Shown here in pieces: positions 37,978 to 47,386 of a DNA stretch of 64,000 nucleotides. The stretch is taken from positions 1,268,501 to 1,332,500 of the forward strand of contig NZ_OY829944.1 in assembly GCF_963556105.2 (NCBI RefSeq), in the 5' to 3' direction. The notes below the pieces were generated by a model. That model was not told the DNA's origin. It did no database searches and worked only from the letters and a program-made list of their open reading frames with translations. The first letter of the stretch is position 1. Each line of letters starts with the position of its first letter. The position numbers and the translations under genes were made by a program. Source of the DNA: an uncultured Tolumonas sp. (GTDB lineage: Bacteria > Pseudomonadota > Gammaproteobacteria > Enterobacterales > Aeromonadaceae).

Positions 37978-39009
37978 TTAGTTTATTTCGTTGACTTGGA
38001 TGATCAGCTTGCCGAAATTGCGGCCTTCAAGCAGGCCGGCGAAAGCCTGTGGGGCATTTTCCAGCCCGACAACAATATCTTCCCGATGACGGATCGCACC
38101 GCTGCTGACCCAGCTCCCCATCGCCTGTAAAAACTCAGGATAACGGTGGCCATAGTCATCAAAAATGATGAAACCTTGCATGCGGATGCGTTTTGTTAAA
38201 AGTGTACGCATCAGTACTGGCGAACGATCGGGGCCATTGGGTAATTCGGTTGCGTTGTATTGTGCAATCAATCCACACAGCGGAACCCGCGCGCAGGTAT
38301 TCAATAACGGTAGTACAGCATCAAACACGGCTCCACCGACATTTTCAAAATAGACATCAATACCTTGAGGGCATGCGGCAGCTAACTCAGCTGACAGCGA
38401 GGGGCTGCGGTGATCAATACAGGCATCAAAGCCCAGTTCTTCTACTGCATAGCGACATTTTTCGGCACCACCAGCAATACCAACTACACGACAGCCTTTG
38501 AGTTTGGCAATCTGGCCAACGACGGAACCCACCGCACCGGTTGCTGCCGCGACAACAACCGTTTCACCGGCTTTCGGCTGACCGATCTCCAATAAGCCCA
38601 TGTAGGCGGTGAAACCAGGCATGCCTAATACACCCAGCGCAAGGGAAGGTTGCGTCAGACCGTCGAGTTTGTGCAAACCGGTGCCATCAGAAATGGCATG
38701 TGATTGCCAACCGGTATAACCCAGCACCCAATCACCGGCTTTGAAATCAGGGTGGTTGGATACTTCGACCTGACTCACTGTGCCGCCGACCATGGTTTCA
38801 CCAATTTGCACGGGTTTGGCATACGAGTCGGCATCGCTCATGCGGCCCCGCATATATGGGTCGAGGGAGAGATAAACGGTTCGCAGTAAAAGCTGGCCAT
38901 TTTCTGGTTGTGGAATTGCGCCACTTACCATAAGAAAATTATCGTTAGTTGGCGCGCCCATTGGGCGGGATGCCAGTGTTATCCGCGTATGTTGTGACGA
39001 TGAACTCAT
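37978..39009 (-). CDS. NADP-dependent medium-chain reductase (CurA/YncB-like)
   Basis: A 343-residue zinc-free MDR enzyme. The substrate part has YLSLDPYMRGRMSD, the nucleotide fold VVVAAATGAVGSVVGQIAKLKG and a C-terminal GKLIIQV. This group reduces alpha,beta-unsaturated aldehydes and ketones (leukotriene B4 dehydrogenase and CurA types). Its start overlaps the YqhD-like stop (ATGA), so the two are translationally linked. Role in electrophile removal is inferred from family and context. Confidence 0.88.
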   Translation of the reverse strand: MSSSSQHTRITLASRPMGAPTNDNFLMVSGAIPQPENGQLLLRTVYLSLDPYMRGRMSDADSYAKPVQIGETMVGGTVSQVEVSNHPDFKAGDWVLGYTGWQSHAISDGTGLHKLDGLTQPSLALGVLGMPGFTAYMGLLEIGQPKAGETVVVAAATGAVGSVVGQIAKLKGCRVVGIAGGAEKCRYAVEELGFDACIDHRSPSLSAELAAACPQGIDVYFENVGGAVFDAVLPLLNTCARVPLCGLIAQYNATELPNGPDRSPVLMRTLLTKRIRMQGFIIFDDYGHRYPEFLQAMGSWVSSGAIRHREDIVVGLENAPQAFAGLLEGRNFGKLIIQVNEIN

Positions 39010-40160
39010 CGTGCAGCCTCCAGCACTTTGCGGCTTTCAGCCAGTGTTACTTCATGACGTTCGCCCAACGCGACCATGCCATGCTCTTCAAGTTGTTTGA
39101 GGATTGCTGCAATGCCATCTTCACCAATATCGTAAGCAGAAAGGCGCGTTGGCAGACCTAATGACTCAAAGAAAGCGCGGGTTTTGGCAATCGCTTCGTC
39201 GATGATTGCATCATCTGAACCTTCCGTGATGTTCCAAACCCGTTTGGCGTATTGCAGCAGTTTTTCATGTTTTGCCACGCGGCGGATCTGCATCATCGCA
39301 GGCAGCACGATAGCCAGCGTGCGGGCATGGTCGATACCATATTTTGCGGTAATTTCATGGCCGATCATGTGTGTGCTCCAGTCAGAAGGCACGCCGGCTG
39401 CGATCAGGCCATTCAGTGCCAGTGTAGCTGTCCACATCAGGTTGGCGCGGGCAGTGTAGTCGGTCGATTCGACGGCCTGTGGGCCGTGTTCAATCAGGGT
39501 CAACAGCAGACTTTCCGCAAAACGATCCTGAATAAACCCGCCGACTGGGTAGGTCAGGTATTGTTCCATCACATGGATAAAAGCATCAACGACGCCATTT
39601 GCCAGCTGACGTTGTGGCAAGGTGTACGTTTTGGTGGGATCTAACACAGAAAAACGTGGGAAGACATGCTTACTCAAAAAGGGCAGTTTTGCACCCATCG
39701 TTTTGATGGTAATCACGCCACCATTGTTCATTTCTGAGCCGGTTGCCGGCAGTGTCAGCACAGAACCAAATGGCATGGCTTTCGTCACTTTGCCACCAAA
39801 GGATTTTAATATCTCCGTTGGGTCGCCGTCATACAGCGTCGCGGCAGCAACAAATTTGGTGCCATCCAATACGGAACCACCGCCCACGGCCAGCAGGAAA
39901 TCGATGTTTTCTTGTTTAACTTGCTCCACCGCGCGCATCAGCGTTTCAAAGCTCGGGTTAGGTTCAATGCCATTAAATTCAACAATCTGACGTGAACCTA
40001 ATGCTGCGCGGACTTCATCCAGCGTACCGTTTTTACGCGCACTTTCACCGCCCAATAAAATAAGCACGCGGGCATCGGCAGGAACCAGCGTCGCCAGATC
40101 GGCAATCCGCCCTTGACCAAACGCGATATGAGTTGGGTTATAAAAATCGAAATTAAGCAT
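39006..40160 (-). CDS. iron-containing alcohol dehydrogenase (YqhD-like)
   Basis: A 384-residue NAD(P)H-dependent aldehyde reductase. Nucleotide motif GGGSVLDGTKFVAA and metal-binding region MIGHEITAKYGIDHARTLAIV are clear. YqhD of E. coli scavenges short-chain aldehydes with NADPH and is its best-known relative. It is the first gene of a three-gene run and divergent from a TetR regulator, with two operator-like palindromes in the 198-base gap. Confidence 0.88.
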   Translation of the reverse strand: MLNFDFYNPTHIAFGQGRIADLATLVPADARVLILLGGESARKNGTLDEVRAALGSRQIVEFNGIEPNPSFETLMRAVEQVKQENIDFLLAVGGGSVLDGTKFVAAATLYDGDPTEILKSFGGKVTKAMPFGSVLTLPATGSEMNNGGVITIKTMGAKLPFLSKHVFPRFSVLDPTKTYTLPQRQLANGVVDAFIHVMEQYLTYPVGGFIQDRFAESLLLTLIEHGPQAVESTDYTARANLMWTATLALNGLIAAGVPSDWSTHMIGHEITAKYGIDHARTLAIVLPAMMQIRRVAKHEKLLQYAKRVWNITEGSDDAIIDEAIAKTRAFFESLGLPTRLSAYDIGEDGIAAILKQLEEHGMVALGERHEVTLAESRKVLEAAR

Positions 40161-40246
40161 GACTCTCTCCGCTGAGGAAAATCCGGGGCCTGAGATATCG
40201 ATAAGTCAGGTCTTTTCCGGAAGAATGACAAAAAATTAACACCAAA

Positions 40247-40261
40247 TAGACCGGTCGTCTA
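40247..40261. promoter_or_regulatory. TetR-type operator, copy 1
   Basis: TAGACCGGTCGTCTA, a near-perfect 15-bp palindrome in the divergent gap. It matches the reverse complement of copy 2 at 14 of 15 bases and resembles NemR/AcuR-type boxes (TAGAC-centred). Confidence 0.75.
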
Positions 40262-40322
40262 GTGAATTGTTTTTCGTATTTGCAATTCCAGCTAAAGACG
40301 TTGAAAATGCGTTTATTGATTA

Positions 40323-40337
40323 TTAGACGATCGGTCT
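40323..40337. promoter_or_regulatory. TetR-type operator, copy 2
   Basis: TAGACGATCGGTCTA, centred 76 bases from copy 1 and 22 bases before the TetR gene start, suited to autoregulation. Confidence 0.75.
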
Positions 40338-40358
40338 AATTCGTGTGGATGATGAATC

Positions 40359-40970
40359 ATGACAACTGAACATAAAGATGTCCGCCAACATATTCTTGAT
40401 ACCGGAAAGATGGTCATCGTCGGTAAAGGTTTTTCAGCCGTTGGTTTGGCTGAGATCCTCAATGCAGCAAAAGTACCGAAAGGTTCCTTTTACCATTACT
40501 TCAAATCAAAAGAAGTGTTTGGTGAAGCATTGCTGGAAGATTACTTCGCTGGTTATAACCAACGTCTGCAAAGCTTGTTCTCTGATAAAAGTATGCCGGC
40601 TGCCGCGCGGTTGATGACCTATTGGTCGCGCTGGCAAGATGCGCAGGAAAGTGATGATCTGACCGGCAAATGTTTGGTGGTTAAACTGAGTGCTGAGGTG
40701 GCCGATCTCTCGGAACTGATGCGCAATGCGTTGAAGCAAGGCACTGAAAAATTGATTGCTCAGCTGACTGCTTGTATCACAGAAGGTATTCAGGATGCCT
40801 CGTTATCTGCCAGTTTGATACCGGAGCAAACTGCGCTGGCTCTCTATGAATTATGGCTGGGCGCAACGCTGCTGACGAAATTGCGTCGTGATAGCAGTGC
40901 GTTGGATCAAGCGATGTTGACTACCTGCAAACTGCTGGAACTGCCCGTTTCTAACACATCCAATCAATAA
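40359..40970 (+). CDS. NemR-like TetR-family regulator
   Basis: A 203-residue repressor with the TetR helix-turn-helix at about residues 10-55 (GLAEILNAAKVPKGSFYHYF) and a C-terminal ligand domain. C105 in LTGKCLVVKL aligns by position and context with the redox-sensing Cys106 of E. coli NemR, which responds to electrophiles and hypochlorite. With divergent YqhD-, CurA- and DJ-1-like genes and paired TAGAC operators, it probably de-represses them on electrophile stress. The specific inducer is not known. Confidence 0.87.
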   Translation: MTTEHKDVRQHILDTGKMVIVGKGFSAVGLAEILNAAKVPKGSFYHYFKSKEVFGEALLEDYFAGYNQRLQSLFSDKSMPAAARLMTYWSRWQDAQESDDLTGKCLVVKLSAEVADLSELMRNALKQGTEKLIAQLTACITEGIQDASLSASLIPEQTALALYELWLGATLLTKLRRDSSALDQAMLTTCKLLELPVSNTSNQ

Positions 40971-40985
40971 ACCAGGCCGGTATAG

Positions 40986-41036
40986 CTGGACAAACATCGG
41001 TGAGCGAAATGCCAAATCAGGGCGATGTTTGTCCAG
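40986..41036. terminator. hairpin between convergent TetR and aldo-keto reductase genes
   Basis: A 14-bp perfect stem (CTGGACAAACATCG / CGATGTTTGTCCAG) with a 23-base loop. No T tract, so termination strength is uncertain. Confidence 0.5.
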
Positions 41037-41047
41037 TGCTACGAGTA

Positions 41048-41848
41048 TCAGTCCCAGTTCGGGCTGAAATCCGGGTTGGCAATGCGTTCGTTAATATCGA
41101 GTCTGGCAATCGCTGACATCTCTTCATCGCTCAATGTGATATCGGCAGCCTTCAGATTATTCGCCAGATGTTCACGTTTTGTCGAAGAAGGGATCACGGT
41201 AAACCCTTGCTGTAATAACCAGGCTAACGAGATCAGTGCTGGTGTGGTGGCATGTTTGTCCGCAATTTTTTGCAACACCGGATCGTGCATCACTTTGCCA
41301 TAAGCCAGCGGCATGTAAGCCGTTACCGGGAGCTGATGTTCCTGACAAAAGGCTACCACGTTCTTATTTTGCAGGAAGGGGTGGATTTCAATCTGCTGAT
41401 TGGTAATTCTCCCCGCACCAACGGCGGCAATAGCCTGACGCAGATGGGCAATGGTAAAGTTTGATACGCCCATTTCCTGCGTGAGACCTTGCTCTTGCGC
41501 CTTCGCCAGAGCGGTCATGTATTCTGCTACCGGCACTTCATCTTTTGGTGACGGCCAGTGGATCAGCGTCATATCCAGTCGCTCAATCTGTAGTTTTTCC
41601 AGACTTTCCTGCAAGCTGGTAAGCAACTTATTTCCGCTAAAATTGCTGGTCCAGATTTTAGTGGTGATATACAACTCGGAACGTGGAATGCCACTTTCTT
41701 TTATAGCGCGCCCAACCTCGGCTTCGTTACCGTAAATCTGTGCCGTATCAATATGGCGATAACCGAGTTCCAAGCCATTTAACACGGAATCAATGACCAC
41801 TTGTTCTTTCAGACGGAAGGTTCCCAGACCAATTTTTGGCATTTTCAT
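41048..41848 (-). CDS. dkgB: aldo-keto reductase (DkgB-like)
   Basis: A 266-residue AKR with the fold motif GYRHIDTAQIYGNEAEVG, catalytic Asp/Tyr, Lys, and His in TLIHWPSP, then NQIEIHPFLQ-like NQQIEIHPF and the C-terminal IPSSTKREHLANN for NADPH. E. coli DkgB (YafB) reduces 2,5-diketogluconate and methylglyoxal. AGGAG lies eight bases ahead of the ATG. It sits beside the electrophile-defence genes and three bases from the MFS gene, with which it may be co-transcribed. Confidence 0.88.
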   Translation of the reverse strand: MKMPKIGLGTFRLKEQVVIDSVLNGLELGYRHIDTAQIYGNEAEVGRAIKESGIPRSELYITTKIWTSNFSGNKLLTSLQESLEKLQIERLDMTLIHWPSPKDEVPVAEYMTALAKAQEQGLTQEMGVSNFTIAHLRQAIAAVGAGRITNQQIEIHPFLQNKNVVAFCQEHQLPVTAYMPLAYGKVMHDPVLQKIADKHATTPALISLAWLLQQGFTVIPSSTKREHLANNLKAADITLSDEEMSAIARLDINERIANPDFSPNWD

Positions 41849-41851
41849 TAT

Positions 41852-43033
41852 TTATTCTCCTGACAGTAAATTTGTATCAGCACGTTCAAGACGTTCGCTG
41901 GCGAAGGTTAAGCCCAAGGCAATCAGCACGATCAGGCTGCCTACCCACGGGGTATCCATCAACGCCATATGACTAACCACCGCACCGCCGGTAATTGAAC
42001 CCAACGCGATGCCGACATTAAAGGCGGCGATATTCAGCCCAGAAGCCACATCGACAGCATTGGGGGTAAAACGCTGCGCTTGTTGCACAACCAGCACCTG
42101 TAAACCGGGCACATTACCGAAGGCAAACGCGCCCCAAACCAGAACAGTTAATACAGCAGTGATCTGATTGCCTGCAGTAAAGGTCAGGCTCATCAACACA
42201 ATCGCCAGACCGGCAAAGAGTAATTTCAGTGCGGATAATGGCCCTTTACGATCAGCGAGTTTGCCGCCCCAGATATTGCCAACGGCCACTGACACGCCAT
42301 AGACCAGTAAGATCACACTGACGCTGGCGGCAGAGAAGCCACTGATGTTTTGTAAAATAGGGGCTAAAAAAGTGAAAGCAGTAAAGGCACCGCCGTAGCC
42401 CAACGCTGTTTTAGCATAGACCAGTAATAAGCGCGGATGCGTCAACACCTGTAATTGCTGGCGCAGTGAGGCTGGTGGCGCATGGTGAATATCATCGGGA
42501 ATAAACAGCAGACTCGCGAGTAGGGCGATGACACCTAATAATGAAACAGCGAGGAAGGTTTCCTGCCAGCCATAGGTTTGCCCAATCCATGTTCCTAATG
42601 GCACGCCTGTCACCAAGGCGACGGTGAGCCCGCTGAACATGATCGCAATAGCGCTGGCCGCTTTTTCTTTCGGCACCAGGCTGGTGGCGATGGTTGAACC
42701 AATGGAGAAAAATACGCCGTGGGCTAACCCCGTTAATACACGGGCAATCACCAGCACCAGATAACTTGTGGCTTGCCAGGCCAGTAAATTTCCGGCAGTA
42801 AACAGCGCCATTAACCCCATTAACAGCCATTTCCTAGGTACTTTACCCGTTAATGCGGTGAGCACTGGTGCGCCTACGGCCACCCCAAAAGCATACAGGC
42901 TCACCAGTAATCCGGCGGAAGGTAGCGTGATCTGCAAGTGTTCAGCAATGGTTGGTATAAGCCCAACGATGACAAACTCGGTTGCTCCGATAGCAAACGC
43001 ACTGATAGTCAGTGCAAATAATGCTAATGGCAT
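41852..43033 (-). CDS. MFS efflux transporter (AraJ/YdhP-like)
   Basis: A 393-residue major facilitator protein with about twelve membrane helices. The N-terminal LTISAFAIGATEFVIVGLIP and VLTGLAHGVFFSIG are typical of the drug/arabinose-efflux DHA1 group. ATG 43033 was chosen because AGGAG lies seven bases upstream; the frame extends to 43153 but would overlap the divergent LysR gene. The LysR gene next door is the likely regulator. The substrate is unknown. Confidence 0.88.
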   Translation of the reverse strand: MPLALFALTISAFAIGATEFVIVGLIPTIAEHLQITLPSAGLLVSLYAFGVAVGAPVLTALTGKVPRKWLLMGLMALFTAGNLLAWQATSYLVLVIARVLTGLAHGVFFSIGSTIATSLVPKEKAASAIAIMFSGLTVALVTGVPLGTWIGQTYGWQETFLAVSLLGVIALLASLLFIPDDIHHAPPASLRQQLQVLTHPRLLLVYAKTALGYGGAFTAFTFLAPILQNISGFSAASVSVILLVYGVSVAVGNIWGGKLADRKGPLSALKLLFAGLAIVLMSLTFTAGNQITAVLTVLVWGAFAFGNVPGLQVLVVQQAQRFTPNAVDVASGLNIAAFNVGIALGSITGGAVVSHMALMDTPWVGSLIVLIALGLTFASERLERADTNLLSGE

Positions 43034-43142
43034 AGGTACTCCTTGAAACAAAGCGATTTGTAAGTAAGGCGTGCAGTATGGGCTTGCAGTTTGATGATAA
43101 AAACGACTATAAAAACATAAGATAATTGACGTAGTAGCAATA

Positions 43143-44039
43143 ATGAAAACCAACTCCGATGAATTAGAGCTGTTTGTGGCTGTCGTTGATGCGGGAAGTC
43201 TGCGTCAGGCGGCAGAAAATCTGGGTGTTGATAATGCGGTGGTGAGTCGTCGATTAAAACGGCTGGAAGAGAAACTGGCCACCACCTTACTGAACCGCAC
43301 GACTCGACGTCTTTCGTTGACGGAAGAAGGGCAGTGGTTTTATCAGGAAGCGGTCACGGTGCTCAACCAGATGGCACAAGCCGAAGCGGCATTGATTGCC
43401 CGTAAAGCAGAACCGGAAGGCATATTACGAGTCGATGCGGCCACGCCGTTTATACTGCATCAGCTGATCCCGTTGATCAGTGAATTTCGTCGTCGTTACC
43501 CCCGAATTGAACTGCATTTGGACAGCTCGGATGGTTTTATCAATTTGCTGGAACGGCGGGTTGATGTGGCCATTCGTATCGGTGAACTCACCGATTCAGG
43601 GCTCAGAGCTATGCCATTGGGCAGTTCCCGCCTGCGTTTATTGGCTGCACCGGATTATTTAGCACGTTATGGCATTCCTGCGGCCATTACAGATCTGCAA
43701 CATCACACCTTGTTAGGGTTTACCGGTTCCGAGAATTTGAATTGGTGGCCGTTAGTGCACGCCCAAGGCGATCGGCTGGCGATAAAACCCCAACTGCGCG
43801 CCAGTAGTGGAGAAACGCTGCGCCAGTTAGCCATCGCTGGTGAAGGCATCGCCTGTCTGTCTGATTTTATGACGACCGATGATCGTCAGTCAGGCCGACT
43901 GGTTGAAATTTTAGCCGATCTTAACAGCGGAGCGCGTCGTCCGGTCAATGCCGTATTTTATAGCGATGCCCAGCGAAACCCGCGTTTGAGAGTCTGGTTA
44001 GATTTTATGAAAGAAAAACTGGCCGCAACACTGCTCTAA
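43143..44039 (+). CDS. LysR-family transcriptional regulator
   Basis: A 298-residue LysR protein with an N-terminal helix-turn-helix (SLRQAAENLGVDNAVVSRRL) and the CrgA-like effector domain. It is divergent from the MFS gene with a 109-base gap, the classical layout for a LysR protein and its target. I see no clear T-N11-A palindrome to name as operator. Confidence 0.9.
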   Translation: MKTNSDELELFVAVVDAGSLRQAAENLGVDNAVVSRRLKRLEEKLATTLLNRTTRRLSLTEEGQWFYQEAVTVLNQMAQAEAALIARKAEPEGILRVDAATPFILHQLIPLISEFRRRYPRIELHLDSSDGFINLLERRVDVAIRIGELTDSGLRAMPLGSSRLRLLAAPDYLARYGIPAAITDLQHHTLLGFTGSENLNWWPLVHAQGDRLAIKPQLRASSGETLRQLAIAGEGIACLSDFMTTDDRQSGRLVEILADLNSGARRPVNAVFYSDAQRNPRLRVWLDFMKEKLAATLL

Positions 44040-44209
44040 TTGAGACTGATAGCAAAAAAAGCCATTTTTAGTCCGCATAAGCTGGGCAGTACTCATATCT
44101 GTCCTACACTGACAAGAAAGTATTTATTTCCCTGTATTGTTCATATTTAACGCTCACCATTACCCCTCAAAGTGTATGGTTTTCAATTAAATAAAAAAGC
44201 GGGCTAAAA

Positions 44210-46951
44210 ATGCAGTATTCAATCAAAACACAGTTTTTTTTAGCAATTATGTTTCCAGTTATGGCCCTCAGTGTGCAGTTATTACTGTGGACATGGATCG
44301 ATCCGTTTGTCTGGTTTCTATTTTTTCCGGCGGTATTTTTCAGCGCGCGAGTCTCTGGTTTGAAAGGGGGGCTCATCGCGACAATTCTTTGTTTACTGTT
44401 TGTTTGGTATTTTTTTGTTCCGCCGCGGTTTTCTTGGGAAATAGCCAGAACCAGCACCATCTGGTCCATGATCGTATTTGTATTTATGGGCTATTGGATT
44501 AGTGAGTCTCAGGAACGGCTCCGGCAGGCCAATATTCGTATTGAGAATGCATTAGAGCAGTCTCGGATAGCGAAAGAACGGATCGATGAGCTTTATCAAC
44601 AAACCCTGGAATTAGATGAGCTGAAAACGCAGTTTTTCTCTAATGTCAGTCATGAGCTGCGCACACCATTGACATTGATTATTGGCCCAGTAGAAAAACT
44701 ACTCGCGGAAACTGGGTTTAATCAGACGCAACGACACCATTTAGATGTCATTGAACGTAATGCGCGTTTCCTTTACCGGCATGTCTCTGATCTGCTTGAT
44801 GTGGCTAAATTAGAAGCGAAACGAATGAATCTGCAATATGCCGTGGTAGATCTTTCTCATATTGTTCGTTTATCGGCTTCCTTTTTTGACAGTGTGGCGA
44901 CTGATCGAAAAATTAATTATCGAATCAATACTCCCCAACAATTAAACGCGCAGGTCGATGGCGAAAAAACACAGCGTATCTTACTGAATTTATTATCTAA
45001 TGCGTTTAAGTTTGTGCCCGACAATGGTGTGATCGAGGTTGTTTTATCTGAGCGAAATGACAAGGCAGTTATTGAGGTGATCGATAATGGCCCCGGTGTG
45101 CCCGACGATATGAAACAAGCTATTTTTGAGCGTTTCCGGCAAGTCGACGGCCGTTCAGCTCGTCAGCATGGCGGAACAGGATTAGGGCTGGCGATTGTGA
45201 AGGAGTTTGTCAGTTTACATGGCGGGGAAGTGATCTGTCTTGATGCCGCTGGTGGTGGAACATTATTCCGTGTTGTGTTGCCGTTATTAGCACCAGAAGG
45301 CGCAGTTATCAGTGATGAACTCACTAATGTGAATCATATTCTGAAGCAACAAGCCGTTGATGAGCTAAATCAAGAACATATGGGGCATCAGTCTGAGCTG
45401 AGCACAATCAATGATGCCGATGAAAATAACGCATTGATTTTGGTAGTAGAAGATAATCCGGATATGAACGCCTATCTGGTGGCAGCACTTGCAGAAACCT
45501 ATCGGGTAGAAAGTGCGCTTGATGGGATGGAGGGGTTACAAAAAGCGTTAGCATTTAAACCGGATTTAATTCTGTCTGACTTGATGATGCCAAGAATGAG
45601 TGGTGACCAAATGATCACGGCATTGCGGCAATATCCCGAAATGTCAGATATACCGATCGTTTTGTTAACCGCCAGAGAAGACGATGAGTTATGCATCAAG
45701 ATGTTACAAGCTGGGGTGCAGGAATATCTGACAAAACCTTTTTCAACCAAAGAGGTATTAGCCCGCGTTGATAGTCTCTTGGTGACAAGGCAACGAAGTA
45801 TTGATGAATTAAAACGCAGTGAAAAACGTTTCCGTCTGTTATTTGAAACCATGCAGGAAGGTTTTTTTGTTGCCGAGGCGGTGGTGGATGGGCAGGGTGA
45901 ACCCATTGATTGGCGGTTCCTCGATGTAAACCCAGCACATAGCAAAATTATCGGATTAAAAAAGGAAGATGTTGTCGGCCACACAATTCTTGAGTTATTT
46001 CCCGGGTTAGAGCCTTACTGGCTAAATGCGTATAAACATACTGCTTTTACCGGAGAGCCTGTCCATCTGGAAGGGTTGGTTAGTGTAAATGGCCGCTTTT
46101 ATGAAAATTCGCTGTATGCACCACGCCGAGGGCAATTCGCCTGTATTTTTACCGATATCACTGATCGCAAATTAGCGGAAGAGCAAATACGTCAACTGAA
46201 TGCTGAATTAGAAGTCCGTGTTGAGCAACGTACTACCGAACTCAAAGCGGCTAATCAGGAATTGGACGCCTTTGCTTATGCCGTTTCTCACGATTTGCGG
46301 GCACCGTTGCGAGCTATGAGCGGTTTTTCTCAGGCATTAACCGAAGATTATGGTGAGCAATTAAATGACGAAGCGCGCGATTATCTGAATGAAATCACTA
46401 CGGCCAGTCGTCGAATGGGTGACTTGATTGATGGCATATTGACGTTATCGCGTTGTACGCGTGGTGAGTTACGTCGTGACGATGTCGATATTTCCCAAAT
46501 GGCAACACGATTGTTGGAAGAAATGTCTCATTCTGAGCCTGAAAGGAAAGTGACATGGCGAGTGGATGATAAGCTGAACGCTTACGGCGATGAGCGTATG
46601 TTGGAAGCAGTCATGCGTAATTTGCTGGGTAATGCCTGGAAATACAGTGCTAAAAAACCAGATGCCAGCATCCGTGTTTTTGCTGATCCCCAGGTTCATG
46701 ATGGGTTGTCAGGGTTTTGTGTGGCAGATAACGGCGCGGGGTTTGACATGGCGCATGCCGATCGCCTGTTTAAACCTTTCCAACGTCTGCACCGGCAAGA
46801 TGAGTTCTCCGGCATGGGGGTGGGGTTAGCAACGGTGCAACGTATTATTCATCGACACGGCGGCCAAATTGAGGCTATTGCAAAACCAGGTGAAGGTGCG
46901 ACGTTTTGTTTCACCTTACCCACGGGATATGAGATGGAGAATAAAGCATGA
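44210..46951 (+). CDS. hybrid sensor histidine kinase with two kinase modules
   Basis: A 913-residue sensor. Order: about four membrane helices resembling DUF4118 (residues 1-105), coiled coil, HisKA with H148 (NVSHELRTPLTL), HATPase to about 365 (GTGLGLAIVKEF), receiver with D457 (LSDLMMPRMSG), PAS (about 545-665), coiled coil, second HisKA with H694 (AVSHDLRAPLRAM), and second HATPase (RNLLGNAWKYS, GVGLATVQRI). The second kinase is of the phytochrome-like type. Its stop overlaps the next gene, a response regulator. The signal is unknown; the three genes read as one phosphorelay. Confidence 0.92.
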   Translation: MQYSIKTQFFLAIMFPVMALSVQLLLWTWIDPFVWFLFFPAVFFSARVSGLKGGLIATILCLLFVWYFFVPPRFSWEIARTSTIWSMIVFVFMGYWISESQERLRQANIRIENALEQSRIAKERIDELYQQTLELDELKTQFFSNVSHELRTPLTLIIGPVEKLLAETGFNQTQRHHLDVIERNARFLYRHVSDLLDVAKLEAKRMNLQYAVVDLSHIVRLSASFFDSVATDRKINYRINTPQQLNAQVDGEKTQRILLNLLSNAFKFVPDNGVIEVVLSERNDKAVIEVIDNGPGVPDDMKQAIFERFRQVDGRSARQHGGTGLGLAIVKEFVSLHGGEVICLDAAGGGTLFRVVLPLLAPEGAVISDELTNVNHILKQQAVDELNQEHMGHQSELSTINDADENNALILVVEDNPDMNAYLVAALAETYRVESALDGMEGLQKALAFKPDLILSDLMMPRMSGDQMITALRQYPEMSDIPIVLLTAREDDELCIKMLQAGVQEYLTKPFSTKEVLARVDSLLVTRQRSIDELKRSEKRFRLLFETMQEGFFVAEAVVDGQGEPIDWRFLDVNPAHSKIIGLKKEDVVGHTILELFPGLEPYWLNAYKHTAFTGEPVHLEGLVSVNGRFYENSLYAPRRGQFACIFTDITDRKLAEEQIRQLNAELEVRVEQRTTELKAANQELDAFAYAVSHDLRAPLRAMSGFSQALTEDYGEQLNDEARDYLNEITTASRRMGDLIDGILTLSRCTRGELRRDDVDISQMATRLLEEMSHSEPERKVTWRVDDKLNAYGDERMLEAVMRNLLGNAWKYSAKKPDASIRVFADPQVHDGLSGFCVADNGAGFDMAHADRLFKPFQRLHRQDEFSGMGVGLATVQRIIHRHGGQIEAIAKPGEGATFCFTLPTGYEMENKA

Positions 46952-47382
46952 GCATATTACTGGTTGAAGATAATCCGCAGGATGAAAAACTCATTTTACG
47001 CTCGCTGAAAAAAATGAATCTGGCTAATCAGATTGATGTGGCACGCGATGGTCAACAAGCCTTGGATTATCTTTTTCAGGAAAATGAATTTGCCAGCCTG
47101 AAAGGCGATCCATTACCTACCGTGGTTTTGCTGGATATTAATTTGCCGCGCGTGAATGGTTTAGATGTGTTAGCCAGATTGCGTAATAACCCGCGTACTA
47201 AATTATTACCCGTTGTAATTTTAACTTCCTCCGATGATGAACGAGACCGACTCAGAAGTTATGAACATGGCGCTAATAGCTTCGTTAATAAACCACTGGA
47301 GTTCAGTGAGTTTGCAGAAACGGTCGCCCGATTAGGAGTTTATTGGTTGATCACCAACAAGCCCGCACCGACTGGGATCTGA
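46948..47382 (+). CDS. Rcp1-like single-domain response regulator
   Basis: A 144-residue receiver with acidic E7/D8, phospho-acceptor D63 (VLLDINLPRVNG), conserved T/S and K (NKPLEF). It is of the type paired with phytochrome-like kinases (Rcp1 family), matching the second kinase module of its neighbour. It overlaps that kinase by four bases (ATGA) and is four bases ahead of the next gene. Confidence 0.92.
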   Translation: MSILLVEDNPQDEKLILRSLKKMNLANQIDVARDGQQALDYLFQENEFASLKGDPLPTVVLLDINLPRVNGLDVLARLRNNPRTKLLPVVILTSSDDERDRLRSYEHGANSFVNKPLEFSEFAETVARLGVYWLITNKPAPTGI

Positions 47383-47386
47383 ACGT

